A DNA stretch of 64,000 nucleotides from Allomeiothermus silvanus DSM 9946 (GTDB taxonomy: Bacteria > Deinococcota > Deinococci > Deinococcales > Thermaceae): assembly GCF_000092125.1 (NCBI RefSeq), contig NC_014212.1, positions 2,938,279 to 3,002,278 of the forward strand. The letters run 5' to 3'. The notes under the pieces are model-generated. The model was given only the letters and a program-made list of their open reading frames with translations. It searched no databases and was not told the DNA's origin. Of the stretch, positions 18,601-26,915 are shown piece after piece (within the stretch, counting starts at the first letter, position 1; each line of letters starts with the position of its first letter). Position numbers and translations under genes: made by a program.

Positions 18601-20688
18601 TCACTGGCCTTTGACCAACTTTTCCTGGATGTTCTTGGGAACTTCAGCGTAGTGATCGAAGAACATCACGAAGGAAGCCCGGCCCTGGGTCTTGGAACGC
18701 AGATCGGTGGCGTAACCAAACATCTCCGCTAGCGGTACGTACGCCCGCACGATCTGGGCATTGCCGCGAGGTTCCATTCCTAGGATCTGGCCGCGGCGGC
18801 TGTTGAGGTCACCGATCACATCGCCCAGGTAGTCCTCAGGGGTAGTCACCTCGACCCGCATGATGGGCTCGAGTATTGCGCTCCCACCCTTTTGCACAGC
18901 CTCCTTGATGGCCATCGAACCGGCAATCTTGAAGGCCATCTCGCTGGAGTCCACCTCGTGGTAGCTGCCATCGTACAGCGTGACTTTGACATCCACGATG
19001 GGGAAACCCACCAAGGGCCCGGATTGCATCGCTTCCTCAATGCCTTTTTGCACGGCGGGGATGTACTCTTTGGGGATCACCCCGCCCACGATGGCGTTGA
19101 CGAACTCAAAGCCCGATCCGCGCGGCAGGGGCTCAGCTTTGATCTTGACGTGACCGTACTGGCCACGACCGCCTGACTGACGGACGAACTTGCCCTCCAC
19201 GTCCACCGCTTTGGTGATGGTCTCGCGGTAGGCCACCTGGGGCTCACCCACGTTGGCCTCAACCTTGAATTCGCGCTTGAGGCGATCCACGATGATCTCT
19301 AGGTGCAGCTCACCCATCCCGGAGATGATGGTCTGGCCGGTCTCGGGGTGGGTGGAAACCCGGAAGGTGGGGTCTTCTTCAGCCAAGCGGGCCAGGCCTT
19401 GGGAGAGCTTGTCCTGGTCGGCCTTGGTTTTGGGCTCGATGGCGATGTCGATCACCGGGTCAGGAACCTCGATGGACTCGAGGATCACCGGCTGGTCGCC
19501 GTCACCCACCAAGGTATCGCCGGTGATGGTGTCTTTAAGGCCCACTACCGCACCCAGGTCTCCGGCCCGCAGGATCTCCACTTCTTCGCGGTGGTTGGCG
19601 TGCATCTTGAGGAGACGGGCTACCCGCTCCTTGCGGCCTTTGGTCGTGTTTTGCACATACGAGCCGCTGGTCATAGTGCCCGAGTAGATGCGCACGAAGG
19701 TCAACCGGCCTACGTACGGATCAGCCATGATCTTGAAGGCCAAGGCCGCCAGCGGGCCCTCGGGGTCGGCAGGGCGCTCGACCTCTTCGCCATCCGCGGT
19801 CTTACCTTTGACCGGGGGGATGTCGAGCGGGGAGGGCAGGTAATCCACCACCGCGTCGAGCACCAACTGCACCCCCTTGTTCTTGAGCGAGGAGCCCAAG
19901 AACACCGGGAAGATCTGCATGGCGATGGTGCCCTTGCGGATCGCCGCCACCAGTTCGGCCTCAGAGGGCGGCTCTCCCTCGAGGTACTTCATCATGATGT
20001 TCTCGTCGAAGTCAGCGGCGACCTGGATCAACTCGTCATGCCACTTGCGGGCTTCCTCGAGGTACTCGGCAGGGATCTCGCCGACCTTGATGTCGGTACC
20101 CAGGTCGTTGCCGTAGGTATAGGCCTTCATGCGCAGCAAGTCGATGATGCCGTGGAAGGTGTCTTCCCGACCCATCGGAAGCTGCATCAGCACCGGCCGA
20201 GCCCCCAGCCGCTCCTTCATGGAGTTGACGGTGAGCCAGATATCGGCTCCGGTCTTGTCCATCTTGTTGGCGAAGGCTATGCGGGGGACCCGGTACTTGT
20301 CCGCCTGACGCCATACCGTCTCGGACTGAGGCTCCACCCCCTGGCTGCCGTCGAAGACCGCCACCGCACCGTCCAGCACCCGCATGGAGCGCTCGACTTC
20401 GATGGTGAAATCTACGTGGCCGGGGGTATCGATGATGTTGATGGTGTACTCGGCGTTGTTGTGCTTCCACACCGCGGTGGTGGCGGCGGCGGTGATGGTG
20501 ATGCCCCGCTCGCGCTCTTGCTCCATCCAGTCCATGGTGGCAGCACCCTCGTGCACCTCACCGATCTTGTGGATGCGGCCGGTGTAGTAGAGGATGCGCT
20601 CGGTAGTGGTGGTCTTCCCCGCGTCGATGTGGGCGGCGATGCCGATGTTACGAACTTTGGTTAGATCGTAGCCAGTCTTGACGGCCAT
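18601..20688 (-). CDS. fusA: elongation factor G
   Basis: 695 residues from ATG 20686-20688 ([20 protein letters not shown]), matching the Thermus start; GGTGG inside the rpsG end serves as ribosome site. G motifs: [30 protein letters not shown] and NKMDKTG. Domain IV ([20 protein letters not shown]) and domain V ([20 protein letters not shown]) are complete. EF-G drives translocation and, with RRF, ribosome recycling. Confidence 0.97.
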   Translation of the reverse strand: MAVKTGYDLTKVRNIGIAAHIDAGKTTTTERILYYTGRIHKIGEVHEGAATMDWMEQERERGITITAAATTAVWKHNNAEYTINIIDTPGHVDFTIEVERSMRVLDGAVAVFDGSQGVEPQSETVWRQADKYRVPRIAFANKMDKTGADIWLTVNSMKERLGARPVLMQLPMGREDTFHGIIDLLRMKAYTYGNDLGTDIKVGEIPAEYLEEARKWHDELIQVAADFDENIMMKYLEGEPPSEAELVAAIRKGTIAMQIFPVFLGSSLKNKGVQLVLDAVVDYLPSPLDIPPVKGKTADGEEVERPADPEGPLAALAFKIMADPYVGRLTFVRIYSGTMTSGSYVQNTTKGRKERVARLLKMHANHREEVEILRAGDLGAVVGLKDTITGDTLVGDGDQPVILESIEVPDPVIDIAIEPKTKADQDKLSQGLARLAEEDPTFRVSTHPETGQTIISGMGELHLEIIVDRLKREFKVEANVGEPQVAYRETITKAVDVEGKFVRQSGGRGQYGHVKIKAEPLPRGSGFEFVNAIVGGVIPKEYIPAVQKGIEEAMQSGPLVGFPIVDVKVTLYDGSYHEVDSSEMAFKIAGSMAIKEAVQKGGSAILEPIMRVEVTTPEDYLGDVIGDLNSRRGQILGMEPRGNAQIVRAYVPLAEMFGYATDLRSKTQGRASFVMFFDHYAEVPKNIQEKLVKGQ

Positions 20689-20690
20689 AG

Positions 20691-21161
20691 TTACCACCGG
20701 TAGTGGGCGTAGGCTCGGTTGGCTTCGGCCATGCGCTCCACATCTTCTTTCTTCTTCACAGCCCCGCCCTTGCCTTCGGCGGCCTCGAGCAGCTCCGCGG
20801 CGAGGCGGGCAGCAGCTCCGCGCTCGGGGCGCCCCTCGGCAGCGTTAGAGATCCAGCGCAGGGCCAAGGTCTGCTGGCGGCGGGGGGAGACCTCTACCGG
20901 AACCTGGTAGTTGGCCCCGCCCACCCGGCGGCTGCGCACCTCGACCCGGGGGCGCACGTTATCCACGGCCTGACGGAAGACCTTGAGGGGCTCCTGGCCG
21001 CTTTTCTCCTGAATGATCTTGCAGGCATCGTAAAAGATACGGGCCGCCAGGTTTTTCTTGCCCTCGCGCATGATGCGGTTGATAAAGGCCGAAACCACCA
21101 CGTCCCCATACACCAGGTCTGGGCTCAGAGGGCGCACTTCTGCTTGTCTTCTGCGCGACAT
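20691..21161 (-). CDS. rpsG: 30S ribosomal protein S7
   Basis: 156 residues, as in Thermus. [20 protein letters not shown] at the start, [20 protein letters not shown] in the middle and [13 protein letters not shown] at the end are diagnostic. S7 nucleates the 3' domain of 16S rRNA; in E. coli it represses the str operon. It lies eight bases after rpsL. Confidence 0.97.
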   Translation of the reverse strand: MSRRRQAEVRPLSPDLVYGDVVVSAFINRIMREGKKNLAARIFYDACKIIQEKSGQEPLKVFRQAVDNVRPRVEVRSRRVGGANYQVPVEVSPRRQQTLALRWISNAAEGRPERGAAARLAAELLEAAEGKGGAVKKKEDVERMAEANRAYAHYRW

Positions 21162-21169
21162 ACTCTCTC

Positions 21170-21574
21170 CTACTTCTTCTTGCCCGCAGCAGCCTTGGCG
21201 TCGCCCTTGGGCTTCTTGGCCCCGTACTTGCTGCGGCTTTTCTTGCGGTCTTTGACGCCCTGGGTGTCGAAGACCCCGCGCACGATGTGGTAGCGCACCC
21301 CGGGCAGGTCCTTCACACGCCCGCCCCGGATCAGCACCACGCTGTGCTCCTGGAGGTTGTGACCCTCGCCGGGGATGTAAGCGGTCACCTCGTACTGGCT
21401 CGAGAGCCGCACCTTGGCAACCTTACGCAAGGCCGAGTTGGGCTTTTTGGGGGTCACGGTACGTACCACCGTGCATACCCCCCGGCGGAAGGGACTCCCC
21501 TTCAAAGCGGGCACTTTGCTCTTCTTGATGACCGGAGCACGACCCTTGCGTAGCAGTTGGTTGATCGTTGGCAG
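21170..21574 (-). CDS. rpsL: 30S ribosomal protein S12 (apparent CTG start)
   Basis: 134 residues if translation starts where the family does, P-T-I-N-Q. The codon before PTINQ is CTG at 21572-21574, eight bases after AAAGGAG. Other in-frame candidates are GTG 21581-21583, which overlaps the Shine-Dalgarno, and upstream TTG codons that would add unconserved residues. Lysines in [11 protein letters not shown] and [11 protein letters not shown] are wild type, so no streptomycin-resistance change is seen. It is the first gene of the super-operon. Confidence 0.92.
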   Translation of the reverse strand: MPTINQLLRKGRAPVIKKSKVPALKGSPFRRGVCTVVRTVTPKKPNSALRKVAKVRLSSQYEVTAYIPGEGHNLQEHSVVLIRGGRVKDLPGVRYHIVRGVFDTQGVKDRKKSRSKYGAKKPKGDAKAAAGKKK

Positions 21575-21862
21575 TGTAACCACTCCTTTCAACAATTTCG
21601 GCTTCAAGCCAAACCCCGCACCTTGCGCTCGGGGGATGCTGCTTCGGGCCTTGGGCCTTCAGAGCAGATGCACAAGGATGGCCTTGTGCGCGTTGCGCTC
21701 GGTGCGGGGTTTCCCGGCGAGAGGCGATCCAGAGCGGTTTAGGCTCCGATTTCGCCCCTGGATTCTCAAGAATCGCTGTCGGTGCTCCGACTTGCGCGGG
21801 TTGTCCGCCCAGCGCAACCGATGGAACCTCAGGGCTAGGGGCTAGCCTTGAGGCGACGCAAC
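21575..21862 (-). promoter_or_regulatory. long structured 5' leader of the str operon
   Basis: About 290 nt separate the promoter from rpsL, and no convincing gene lies in it. A perfect 12-bp stem, AAACCCCGCACC (21611-21622) with GGTGCGGGGTTT (21701-21712), closes an arm of 102 nt. Inside is the perfect hairpin GCACAAGG/CCTTGTGC (21670-21689) and a duplicated TTGCGCTCGG. A further 6-bp hairpin GATTCT/AGAATC lies at 21761-21774. The arm ends about 20 bases before the AAAGGAG of rpsL. Regulation by a ribosomal protein of the operon is plausible but unproven. Confidence 0.6.
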
Positions 21863-21868
21863 CCTGAA

Positions 21869-21897
21869 AGTATACAGGGGCGCTACGTCTTAAGCAA
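21869..21897 (-). promoter_or_regulatory. sigma-70-type promoter of the str-S10-spc-alpha operon
   Basis: On the minus strand TTGCTT (21897-21892), a 17-base spacer, then TATACT (21874-21869). Both hexamers are near consensus and the spacing is optimal. Transcription would begin near 21862. The IS481-type inverted repeat begins only 17 bp upstream of the -35 box, so any native upstream activating sequence has been replaced by transposon DNA. Confidence 0.85.
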
Positions 21898-21999
21898 GGG
21901 GTTGTAATCGGTCAACACATTTGAGACTCTTTGAGGAACCGACTCCTCTTGCATCTTAGCCAAAAACTCCAGCGGAGCAAGACCCCCCAGGGCCATGTG
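21883..21999 (-). pseudogene. detached C-terminal fragment of IS481-type transposase
   Basis: The minus strand encodes MALGGLAPLEFLAKMQEESV then PQRVSNVLT, the normal end of an IS481/IS3-type integrase after the RRPHMA motif. It was separated from the main gene at 23180-24163 by insertion of the element at 22000-23188. The frame runs past the transposon's left inverted repeat and stops at TAG 21883-21885, inside the spacer of the str promoter. Confidence 0.8.
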
Positions 22000-22040
22000 C
22001 AGACTTGACCGATATACAGCCCTTGGGGTAGAGAAAGATC

Positions 22041-23176
22041 ATGACTCTGCGCCAGGCGCTATCTCAGGTCCCGGACCCCCGGGCCCACAACCGGCGGTAC
22101 CCCCTGTGGGGCCTTCTGGCCCTCATCCTGGTGGCCTTCCTGAGCCGCGTGGACTCCCTGCGCGGCGTGGAACGCTTTGCCCGCGCCAACCCCCACCTCT
22201 TGCCCCACCTGGGCCTGCGCAAGGCCCCAGGCCACACCGCCATCACCCTTCTCCTTCACCGCCTGGATCCTGAGAAGCTCCAGGCGGCCCTTGGCCAGGT
22301 CTTCCCCGAAGCCGACCTTGGGGAGGTCCTGGTGGTGGACGGGAAGCACCTGCGGGGAAGCGGCAAGGGGAAAAGCCCCCAGGTCAAGCTGGTGGAGGTC
22401 CTGGCCCTGCACCTCCATACCACCCTGGCCCAGGCCCGGGCGGAAGGGAGGGAGGAGAAGGCCTTCCTGGAGCTTCTGGACCGTTTGGAGGCGAGGGAGC
22501 TGGAGGGCAAGGTGGTGGTGGGGGACGCGGGGTACCTGTACCCTGAGGTGGCGGCCCGGGTGCGGAAAAAAGGGGGGACTATCTCTTGGTCCTGAAGGGG
22601 AACCAGGAGGAGCTTTTGTCCTGGGCCCTGGAGGTGTTCAAGGGGATGGCGGGAAGGCGTCTTCCCGGGGAGACGGAGGCGACCTGGAGTGGGGTGCGGG
22701 ACGGGGAGGTGTGGGAGACGGAGGCGACCTGGAGTGGGGTGCGGGACGGGGAGGTGTGGACCTACCGGGTTTGGGCTTCCCCCTACCTGCCGGAAGAGGT
22801 GCGGGCCTTCCCTGGGGCCAGGCAGGTGGTGCGGCTTTGGCGGGAGGTGAGGCACAAGGGGACGGGGGAGGTGCGGCGGACGGTGAGCTACGCCCTCACC
22901 AGCCTGGGGCCGGAGGTAGCGGACGCAAAGCGGCTGGGGAGCCTGTTGCTTTCCCGATGGGAGGTGGAGAACCGATCGTTTTGGGTGCGGGACGTGTGCT
23001 TTGGGGAGGATGCCTGTCAGGTGCGGGGGGTGGGGGCGTGGGTGCTAGCGGTGCTGCGGGCCTTCCTGGTCTCCATGCTTCACCGAGAGGGGGTGAGGGA
23101 GAAGAAGGCAGCCCTAGAAATCTTCTCCTTCAACCCCCTCTCCGCCCTGCGCTTCCTGGGGCTCTATGCGGCATAG
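22041..23176 (+). pseudogene. ISAs1-family transposase with a -1 frame change
   Basis: The first part (22041 to about 22575) reads MTLRQALSQVPDPRAHNRRY and LVVDGKHLRGSGKGK, the ISAs1 (DDE_Tnp_1-associated) N-terminus and first catalytic Asp. At AAAAAAGGGGGG (22566-22577) the frame stops within 20 codons, but a -1 shift continues as DYLLVLKGNQEELL and ends with ISAs1-type RWEVENRSFWVRDVCFGED at 23176. Either a mutation, or slippage on the A6G6 run that yields full-length protein. A 45-bp tandem duplication lies downstream. Confidence 0.8.
22670..22759 (+). repeat. perfect 45-bp tandem duplication inside transposase
   Basis: Bases 22670-22714 are repeated exactly at 22715-22759, adding a second copy of ETEATWSGVRDGEVW in frame. 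The perfection of the repeat implies a recent slippage event. It lies between the second and third catalytic regions of the transposase. Confidence 0.95.
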
Positions 23177-23179
23177 CGG

Positions 23180-24163
23180 TCAAGTCTGGGCCATGTGAGG
23201 CCTTCGGCGGTTGTAGTAGTCCAGGTAGGTATCCAGCTCTGCCTGCAGCTCGCTGAGCGGGGTGGGCAAAGGCCGGGTGTAGAACTCCTCCTTGAAGGTC
23301 CGCTGCATCCGCTCCACGTGACCATTGAGTTTAGGACTCCTCGGCGGTAGCACAAACAAGGCAATCCCCAGAGCACAGCAGGCCTCCTCAAACTCGGCCA
23401 TGAACTCGCTGCCCCCATCCACCTGGATGGCCCGGATGGGAAAAGGGGCCCTGGCCAGAAGCAAGGACAAGAACCCCTCAGAAAGCTTAGCCGTGGCCCG
23501 GCTGTGCACCTCCGCCAGGACAAACCGGCTATGGAGGTCAATCGCCGAGAAGTGCTTGACCATGCTTCCCGGTCCTAAGGTCAGGGTGAGGGTGTCCACC
23601 TGGACCAGGTCCCCAGGAGCCCTGGCCTCGTATCCTCGGGGCTTCCTTTTGGCGTAGGGCCGGTTTACCCTTCGCTTTAGCTTCCCTCTTTGAGTCCGGG
23701 CCAGGTAGCCGGCCACGCTCTCGATACGTCGGTGCTTCTCCAGGTAGGCCAGGATGCGCCCCACCGTGCGTTCGCTCATCTGGAAACCCTCCTTGCGGAG
23801 GGTAAGCCAGATGGACCAGCGTCCCCAGGTGGGGTTTTCCTTGCGGAGAGTTTCTATTCTAATGAGCAGCCCTGGGGTCCAGTGGACCTTTGTGCGCAGG
23901 TGCTTAGGGCGGCGGGAGCGGGGTTTGAGTCCAGCCAGGCCCTTTTCTTTTAGGGCTTTTTGCCAGCGGTGGTAGGTGGCCCGGCTGATCCCGACCAGGT
24001 CCTGGATCTCCTTCCAGCTCTTTTTACTTTCACGCAGGGCTTTGACCAGTCGGAGCTTGCGCAGACGTTCCTGGACCTCTGGGTCGCTTGCGTTGGCCTC
24101 GGCCAGCCTCTGTGCTTGTCTAGCGCCTCTCCATATCTCTCGGCCAACGGTGGTAAACTGCAC
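23180..24163 (-). pseudogene. IS481-type transposase, C-terminus cut off by an ISAs1-type insertion
   Basis: 327 codons on the minus strand. An N-terminal helix-turn-helix (WKEIQDLVGISRATYHRWQK) is followed by the rve integrase core: Asp in DLVQVDTLTL, Asp in AIQVDGGSEF and Glu in LNGHVERMQRTFKEEF. The last native residues are RRRPHMA; the next codons (QT stop) belong to the inserted element's inverted repeat. The catalytic triad is intact, but about 30 C-terminal residues are displaced to 21883-21999. Confidence 0.85.
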
Positions 24164-24212
24164 CTGGGGAACCTCCTTTCCTGGTCGGTTCCCCTCTTTT
24201 TATCCCAGCTAG

Positions 24213-25298
24213 GACTTACGCAGTTGGCTGAAGGATGTGGAGGGGATGGGCGAGATAACTTCGTATTGCCTCGCGAACAATGGACGCCTTGGCCTCGTAC
24301 CAGCTCACCCCCCTGCGCAGCCGGTAGACCTCCAGCCGGAGGAAGGCCCGCAAAGCCAGGAGGAGGTGCCGCAGGATGGAGACCGCCTTCCTCACCTGGG
24401 CCCGCTCCACCCCACAGCACTGCTTGAGCCCCCGATGGTACACTTCGATCCCCCATCCTTGCCGCTCTAACTCCGCCCGCTTCTCTTCGCTCATCCCCAG
24501 ATGGTTCGTGGCCCAGTACTCCGCCTCCCCGTCCTTGGAGAGCGTTCGGAACACCCTCACGAACCCAAAACCCCGAAGATGAACCACCCTCCCCTCCCCA
24601 GGGATTTCCACCTCACGGATGGGTACATTTCCCTTCCCCTCCGGGTTGACCAGGCGGTTGCCCTTCAGCCGCGTCAGAAACCGCCAGCCAAAGCTGACTA
24701 TGGCCTTGAGGTTCTCCAAGCTGGCATACCAGCTGTCCATCAGGACATATTCCGGCTGAAACCCCCGCTCCTTCGCTTTCTGGAGCATGGTCTGAAAGTG
24801 GTCGTTTTTGCTCTTCCCATCCTGGGGCTTGTCGTAGACCCGAAAGTCGCAGGGGATCAGGGCCTGCCCCTCCGTCCACAGCAGGGTCATGAGGGCGATG
24901 CCCCTAACCACCCTTTGGTGTTTGCCGCTCCAGTGGTAACTCACCAGATCCATGTCCCGAGCGTAGGGCTTATCCAGGGTGGTGTCGTCCAGGATCAGCA
25001 GCCCCTCCCTGAGCTTCACGAAGGCCTTGGCCTCCTGCCACAGCGCCGCCGTGTCGGGCGGCTGTCTTTGCAGCAGGCGGGTAAAGGCATCATGGGCGGG
25101 AGGGCTCTTCTCCTTTGGACTACAGCGAGCGGCCTCGGTACAGGTGAAGACCCGCTGAGCGGCGATGAGAAAGTGGATGTAGTCCAGGTCATCGCACTTC
25201 GGTGGGTTCATGGGCATCACCCCCTTTGGAGAAGCTTGGCTAAGCACTCTCCTCCTAGCACACAGAAGAATGTCCAGTCAACTGCAACTGCGTAACTC
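24213..25298 (-). mobile_element. IS701-type insertion sequence, 1086 bp
   Basis: The left end GACTTACGCAGTTG (24213-24226) and the reversed right end GAGTTACGCAGTTG (25298-25285) match at 13 of 14 bases. The left flank is CTAG (24209-24212) and the right flank CTAC (25299-25302), close to the four-base YTAG target known for IS701 elements with one base changed. It sits in the upstream region of the IS481-type transposase, separating that gene from its own right end. Confidence 0.75.
24216..25217 (-). CDS. DDE transposase, IS701/IS4-like
   Basis: 333 residues from ATG 25215-25217 (MPMNPPKCDDLDYIHFL), preceded by AAAGGGGGTG. Candidate catalytic residues: Asp in LLILDDTTLDKPYARDM, Asp in YVLMDSWYASLEN and Glu in GIEVYHRGLKQCCGVE. 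The YHWSGKHQRVVRGI segment is typical of this transposase group. The reading frame is complete; its stop codon lies inside the left inverted repeat. It may be active. Confidence 0.8.
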   Translation of the reverse strand: MPMNPPKCDDLDYIHFLIAAQRVFTCTEAARCSPKEKSPPAHDAFTRLLQRQPPDTAALWQEAKAFVKLREGLLILDDTTLDKPYARDMDLVSYHWSGKHQRVVRGIALMTLLWTEGQALIPCDFRVYDKPQDGKSKNDHFQTMLQKAKERGFQPEYVLMDSWYASLENLKAIVSFGWRFLTRLKGNRLVNPEGKGNVPIREVEIPGEGRVVHLRGFGFVRVFRTLSKDGEAEYWATNHLGMSEEKRAELERQGWGIEVYHRGLKQCCGVERAQVRKAVSILRHLLLALRAFLRLEVYRLRRGVSWYEAKASIVREAIRSYLAHPLHILQPTA

Positions 25299-25352
25299 CT
25301 ACCAGCTTAGAGTCTCACATGTGTTTGTCCGGGTTCAGCCATCTGAGAGTAG

Positions 25353-25370
25353 ATCCACCAATCGGTGGAT
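25353..25370. other. hairpin and AT palindrome between the IS nest and the dioxygenase-like gene
   Basis: ATCCACC-AATC-GGTGGAT is a perfect 7-bp stem, followed at 25373-25384 by the 12-bp palindrome AAAAACGTTTTT. Read on the minus strand the T-rich half precedes the stem, so this is not a standard terminator for the gene ending at 25417. The rest of 25326-25416 holds nothing recognisable. Confidence 0.4.
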
Positions 25371-25416
25371 ATAAAAACGTTTTTCCGTAGCGAGCCGGGA
25401 TAGCCCAACCTGCCCG

Positions 25417-26334
25417 TTAGCGGCGAGCAGCCTGGCTGATGTAGGTACTTTCGAAGATCTTGTCGGCGTTTCCTGCCTCGAAGCCCTCCCGGCGATGCTC
25501 GCGGGTGATCGCCTCCTTAGGCAGGTGCGCGTATTGCGGCAGCACCCCCCGCTCAGCAAACTCCACGTAAGAGCCAGGAATCAAATGCTTTTCGCCCCCG
25601 GCAAACTCAGCCTCGATCATCCTGGCCACGGTGGAGCTTTGCAGTAGGAGGCCATCGGGGCTCTTCTTGATCTTCCCGCCCGCATCGTTGAGGCGGAATC
25701 CATGAGCCTCCAGGAAGTCGTTATAGCGGGCCAGATCGTCGTAAGGCTCGGGGAGGTTATGCACTGAAACCGTGTAGTGATTGAGGTAGTAGCGGTTATA
25801 GATCACCCAGGCGGCATACTCGCTTTCGGCCTCGAGCCGTTTGTAGTCGGCATAGGTGGGCAAGCGCCACAGGGCCCGGTGCAAGAAAGCGTCCACCTCC
25901 TGCCAGTTGTCGAGGTCGAGGGTGTCCACGGGGTCGGCTTTTACCTCGTCGGTGTAGGAGGTAATGATACGCTGCGCCTCCTCCGAGAGGTCGGTTACGC
26001 GCAGCTCGCTGATGAAGATGCGGGGAAAGCCAGGATCAGGGGGAGCATACCAGTGGGCGTTGAGCTTTTTGGCCCCAAAGTAGTAGCGGTCGCGGCGCTG
26101 GTAGCCGTAGTGGAGAAAGATCTTCTCCAGCGAGCGGATGCCGAGCTGCGGTACCCCCATGGTGCGAAAGGCGATGTGATCGTTTTCGATGTCTTCCGCC
26201 CGGGCGATCATCCCCTCCTGCACCATCGCCCGGAGGATCCCTGCCACATCGGGAACCCGCTCCTGGTAGCGCCGCATAAGACCGGCCAACACAAGCTCGA
26301 GGGTCTCCAACCGGGAATGCATAACAGTCTGCAT
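25417..26334 (-). CDS. 2-oxoadipate dioxygenase/decarboxylase-like protein (DUF1338, HglS family)
   Basis: 305 residues. The family (DUF1338, vicinal-oxygen-chelate-like fold) is an Fe(II) enzyme converting 2-oxoadipate to 2-hydroxyglutarate in lysine catabolism. Candidate ligands are visible: H53 in ENDHIAFRTMG, H186 in YLNHYTVSVHNL and E258 in SYVEFAERG. It is shorter than the Pseudomonas enzyme (about 460 aa), so substrate assignment is tentative. A TCCCTAT/TAGGGA inverted repeat sits just upstream of the start and could be an operator. Confidence 0.75.
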   Translation of the reverse strand: MQTVMHSRLETLELVLAGLMRRYQERVPDVAGILRAMVQEGMIARAEDIENDHIAFRTMGVPQLGIRSLEKIFLHYGYQRRDRYYFGAKKLNAHWYAPPDPGFPRIFISELRVTDLSEEAQRIITSYTDEVKADPVDTLDLDNWQEVDAFLHRALWRLPTYADYKRLEAESEYAAWVIYNRYYLNHYTVSVHNLPEPYDDLARYNDFLEAHGFRLNDAGGKIKKSPDGLLLQSSTVARMIEAEFAGGEKHLIPGSYVEFAERGVLPQYAHLPKEAITREHRREGFEAGNADKIFESTYISQAARR

Positions 26335-26365
26335 GGCTGCATTATTCCCTATTAGGGATGAAACG

Positions 26366-26391
26366 CGAAAGGGGGCGGTGAGCCCGCCCCT
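26366..26391 (-). terminator. terminator after the LEA-like gene
   Basis: On the minus strand GGGGCGGG, a short loop, and CCGCCCCC are followed by TTTCG. It lies 45 bp after the stop of the gene at 26437 and before the start of the next gene. The T-run is short, so efficiency is uncertain. Confidence 0.6.
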
Positions 26392-26436
26392 GGAGAAACC
26401 TAAACGTTGCCTACAGCGCCAGAGTACAAGTCTGCT

Positions 26437-26832
26437 TCAAGCTTTTTTCTCGTCGTCCTTGCCCAACCGGTCCCGCACCGACTCGACCGTATCCTGGGCC
26501 TTGTCTTTGGCCTGCTCGGCCAAATCCTTGACCGCACCGCCCAGGCCGCCCTTGGCTTCCACGTAGTTCCCAACCTGATCCTTGGCCTGCTCAAAACGCT
26601 CCCTGGCTTCCTCGGCCAGGTTACGGGCTATGCTGCCGATGCCCCCTTGGGCATCGATCTGCTCTCGAACCTCCTCAACCTTATCCTTAGCCTGCTCGAC
26701 CACGCCCTCCACACGGTCCTTGAGGCCTTCAACCATCTTGCCCAGATTGCCCAGCAACCCGCTGGCCGCTTCCTTGGTCTTATCCACAGCTTCCTCAGCC
26801 TCTTCGGCCACGTTTGGCTTATCTTCGTTCAT
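26437..26832 (-). CDS. LEA-like hydrophilic protein
   Basis: 131 residues, strongly charged, with no cysteines and repeated amphipathic 11-mer-like units (VEGVVEQAKDKVEEVREQI, ERFEQAKDQVGNYVEAKGG, DLAEQAKDKAQDTVESV). Such helices resemble group 3 LEA and similar stress proteins that protect membranes or proteins during drying. No signal peptide. AGGGG lies about 8 bases before the ATG. Assignment is by composition and repeats only. Confidence 0.65.
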   Translation of the reverse strand: MNEDKPNVAEEAEEAVDKTKEAASGLLGNLGKMVEGLKDRVEGVVEQAKDKVEEVREQIDAQGGIGSIARNLAEEARERFEQAKDQVGNYVEAKGGLGGAVKDLAEQAKDKAQDTVESVRDRLGKDDEKKA

Positions 26833-26915
26833 GGCTAGCCCCTTCCACTATTTGGATTCCGTCTTCGATAGGCGGTAAGGTGAGTATACCCCCTGCAGGG
26901 CTGGGAGCCAGAAGC

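Larger units (their letters stand above)
22000..23188 (+). mobile_element. ISAs1-type insertion sequence, 1189 bp
   Basis: The ends CAGACTTGACCG (22000-22011) and CGGTCAAGTCTG (23177-23188) are perfect inverted repeats of at least 12 bp, continuing imperfectly. The flanks carry the 9-bp direct duplication GGCCATGTG at 21991-21999 and 23189-23197. The insertion falls in the RPHMAL codons of the IS481-type transposase. One transposase gene fills the element. Confidence 0.93.
21914..25325. mobile_element. IS481-type element interrupted by two other insertion sequences
   Basis: The ends are inverted repeats AACACATTTGAGACTCT (21914-21930) and, reversed, AACACATGTGAGACTCT (25325-25309), 16 of 17 identical. 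Removing the two inserted elements and their target duplications leaves about 1.12 kb, a normal IS481 length. The transposase runs on the minus strand (23180-24163 plus 21883-21999). A target duplication for this outer element is not clear. Its left end abuts the str promoter. Confidence 0.75.

Noticed and set aside
19303-20664. 453-codon open frame opposite fusA
   Set aside because: It is antisense to a certain gene; long mirror frames are expected from GC-rich third positions, and the product has no recognisable motif.
22177-23256. 359-codon frame overlapping the ISAs1-type transposase
   Set aside because: The product is low-complexity Gly/Arg/Trp in the wrong frame; the transposase motifs lie in the two other frames.
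25353-25384. terminator for the dioxygenase-like gene
   Set aside because: On the gene's strand the T-rich part comes before the stem, which is the wrong order for a terminator.
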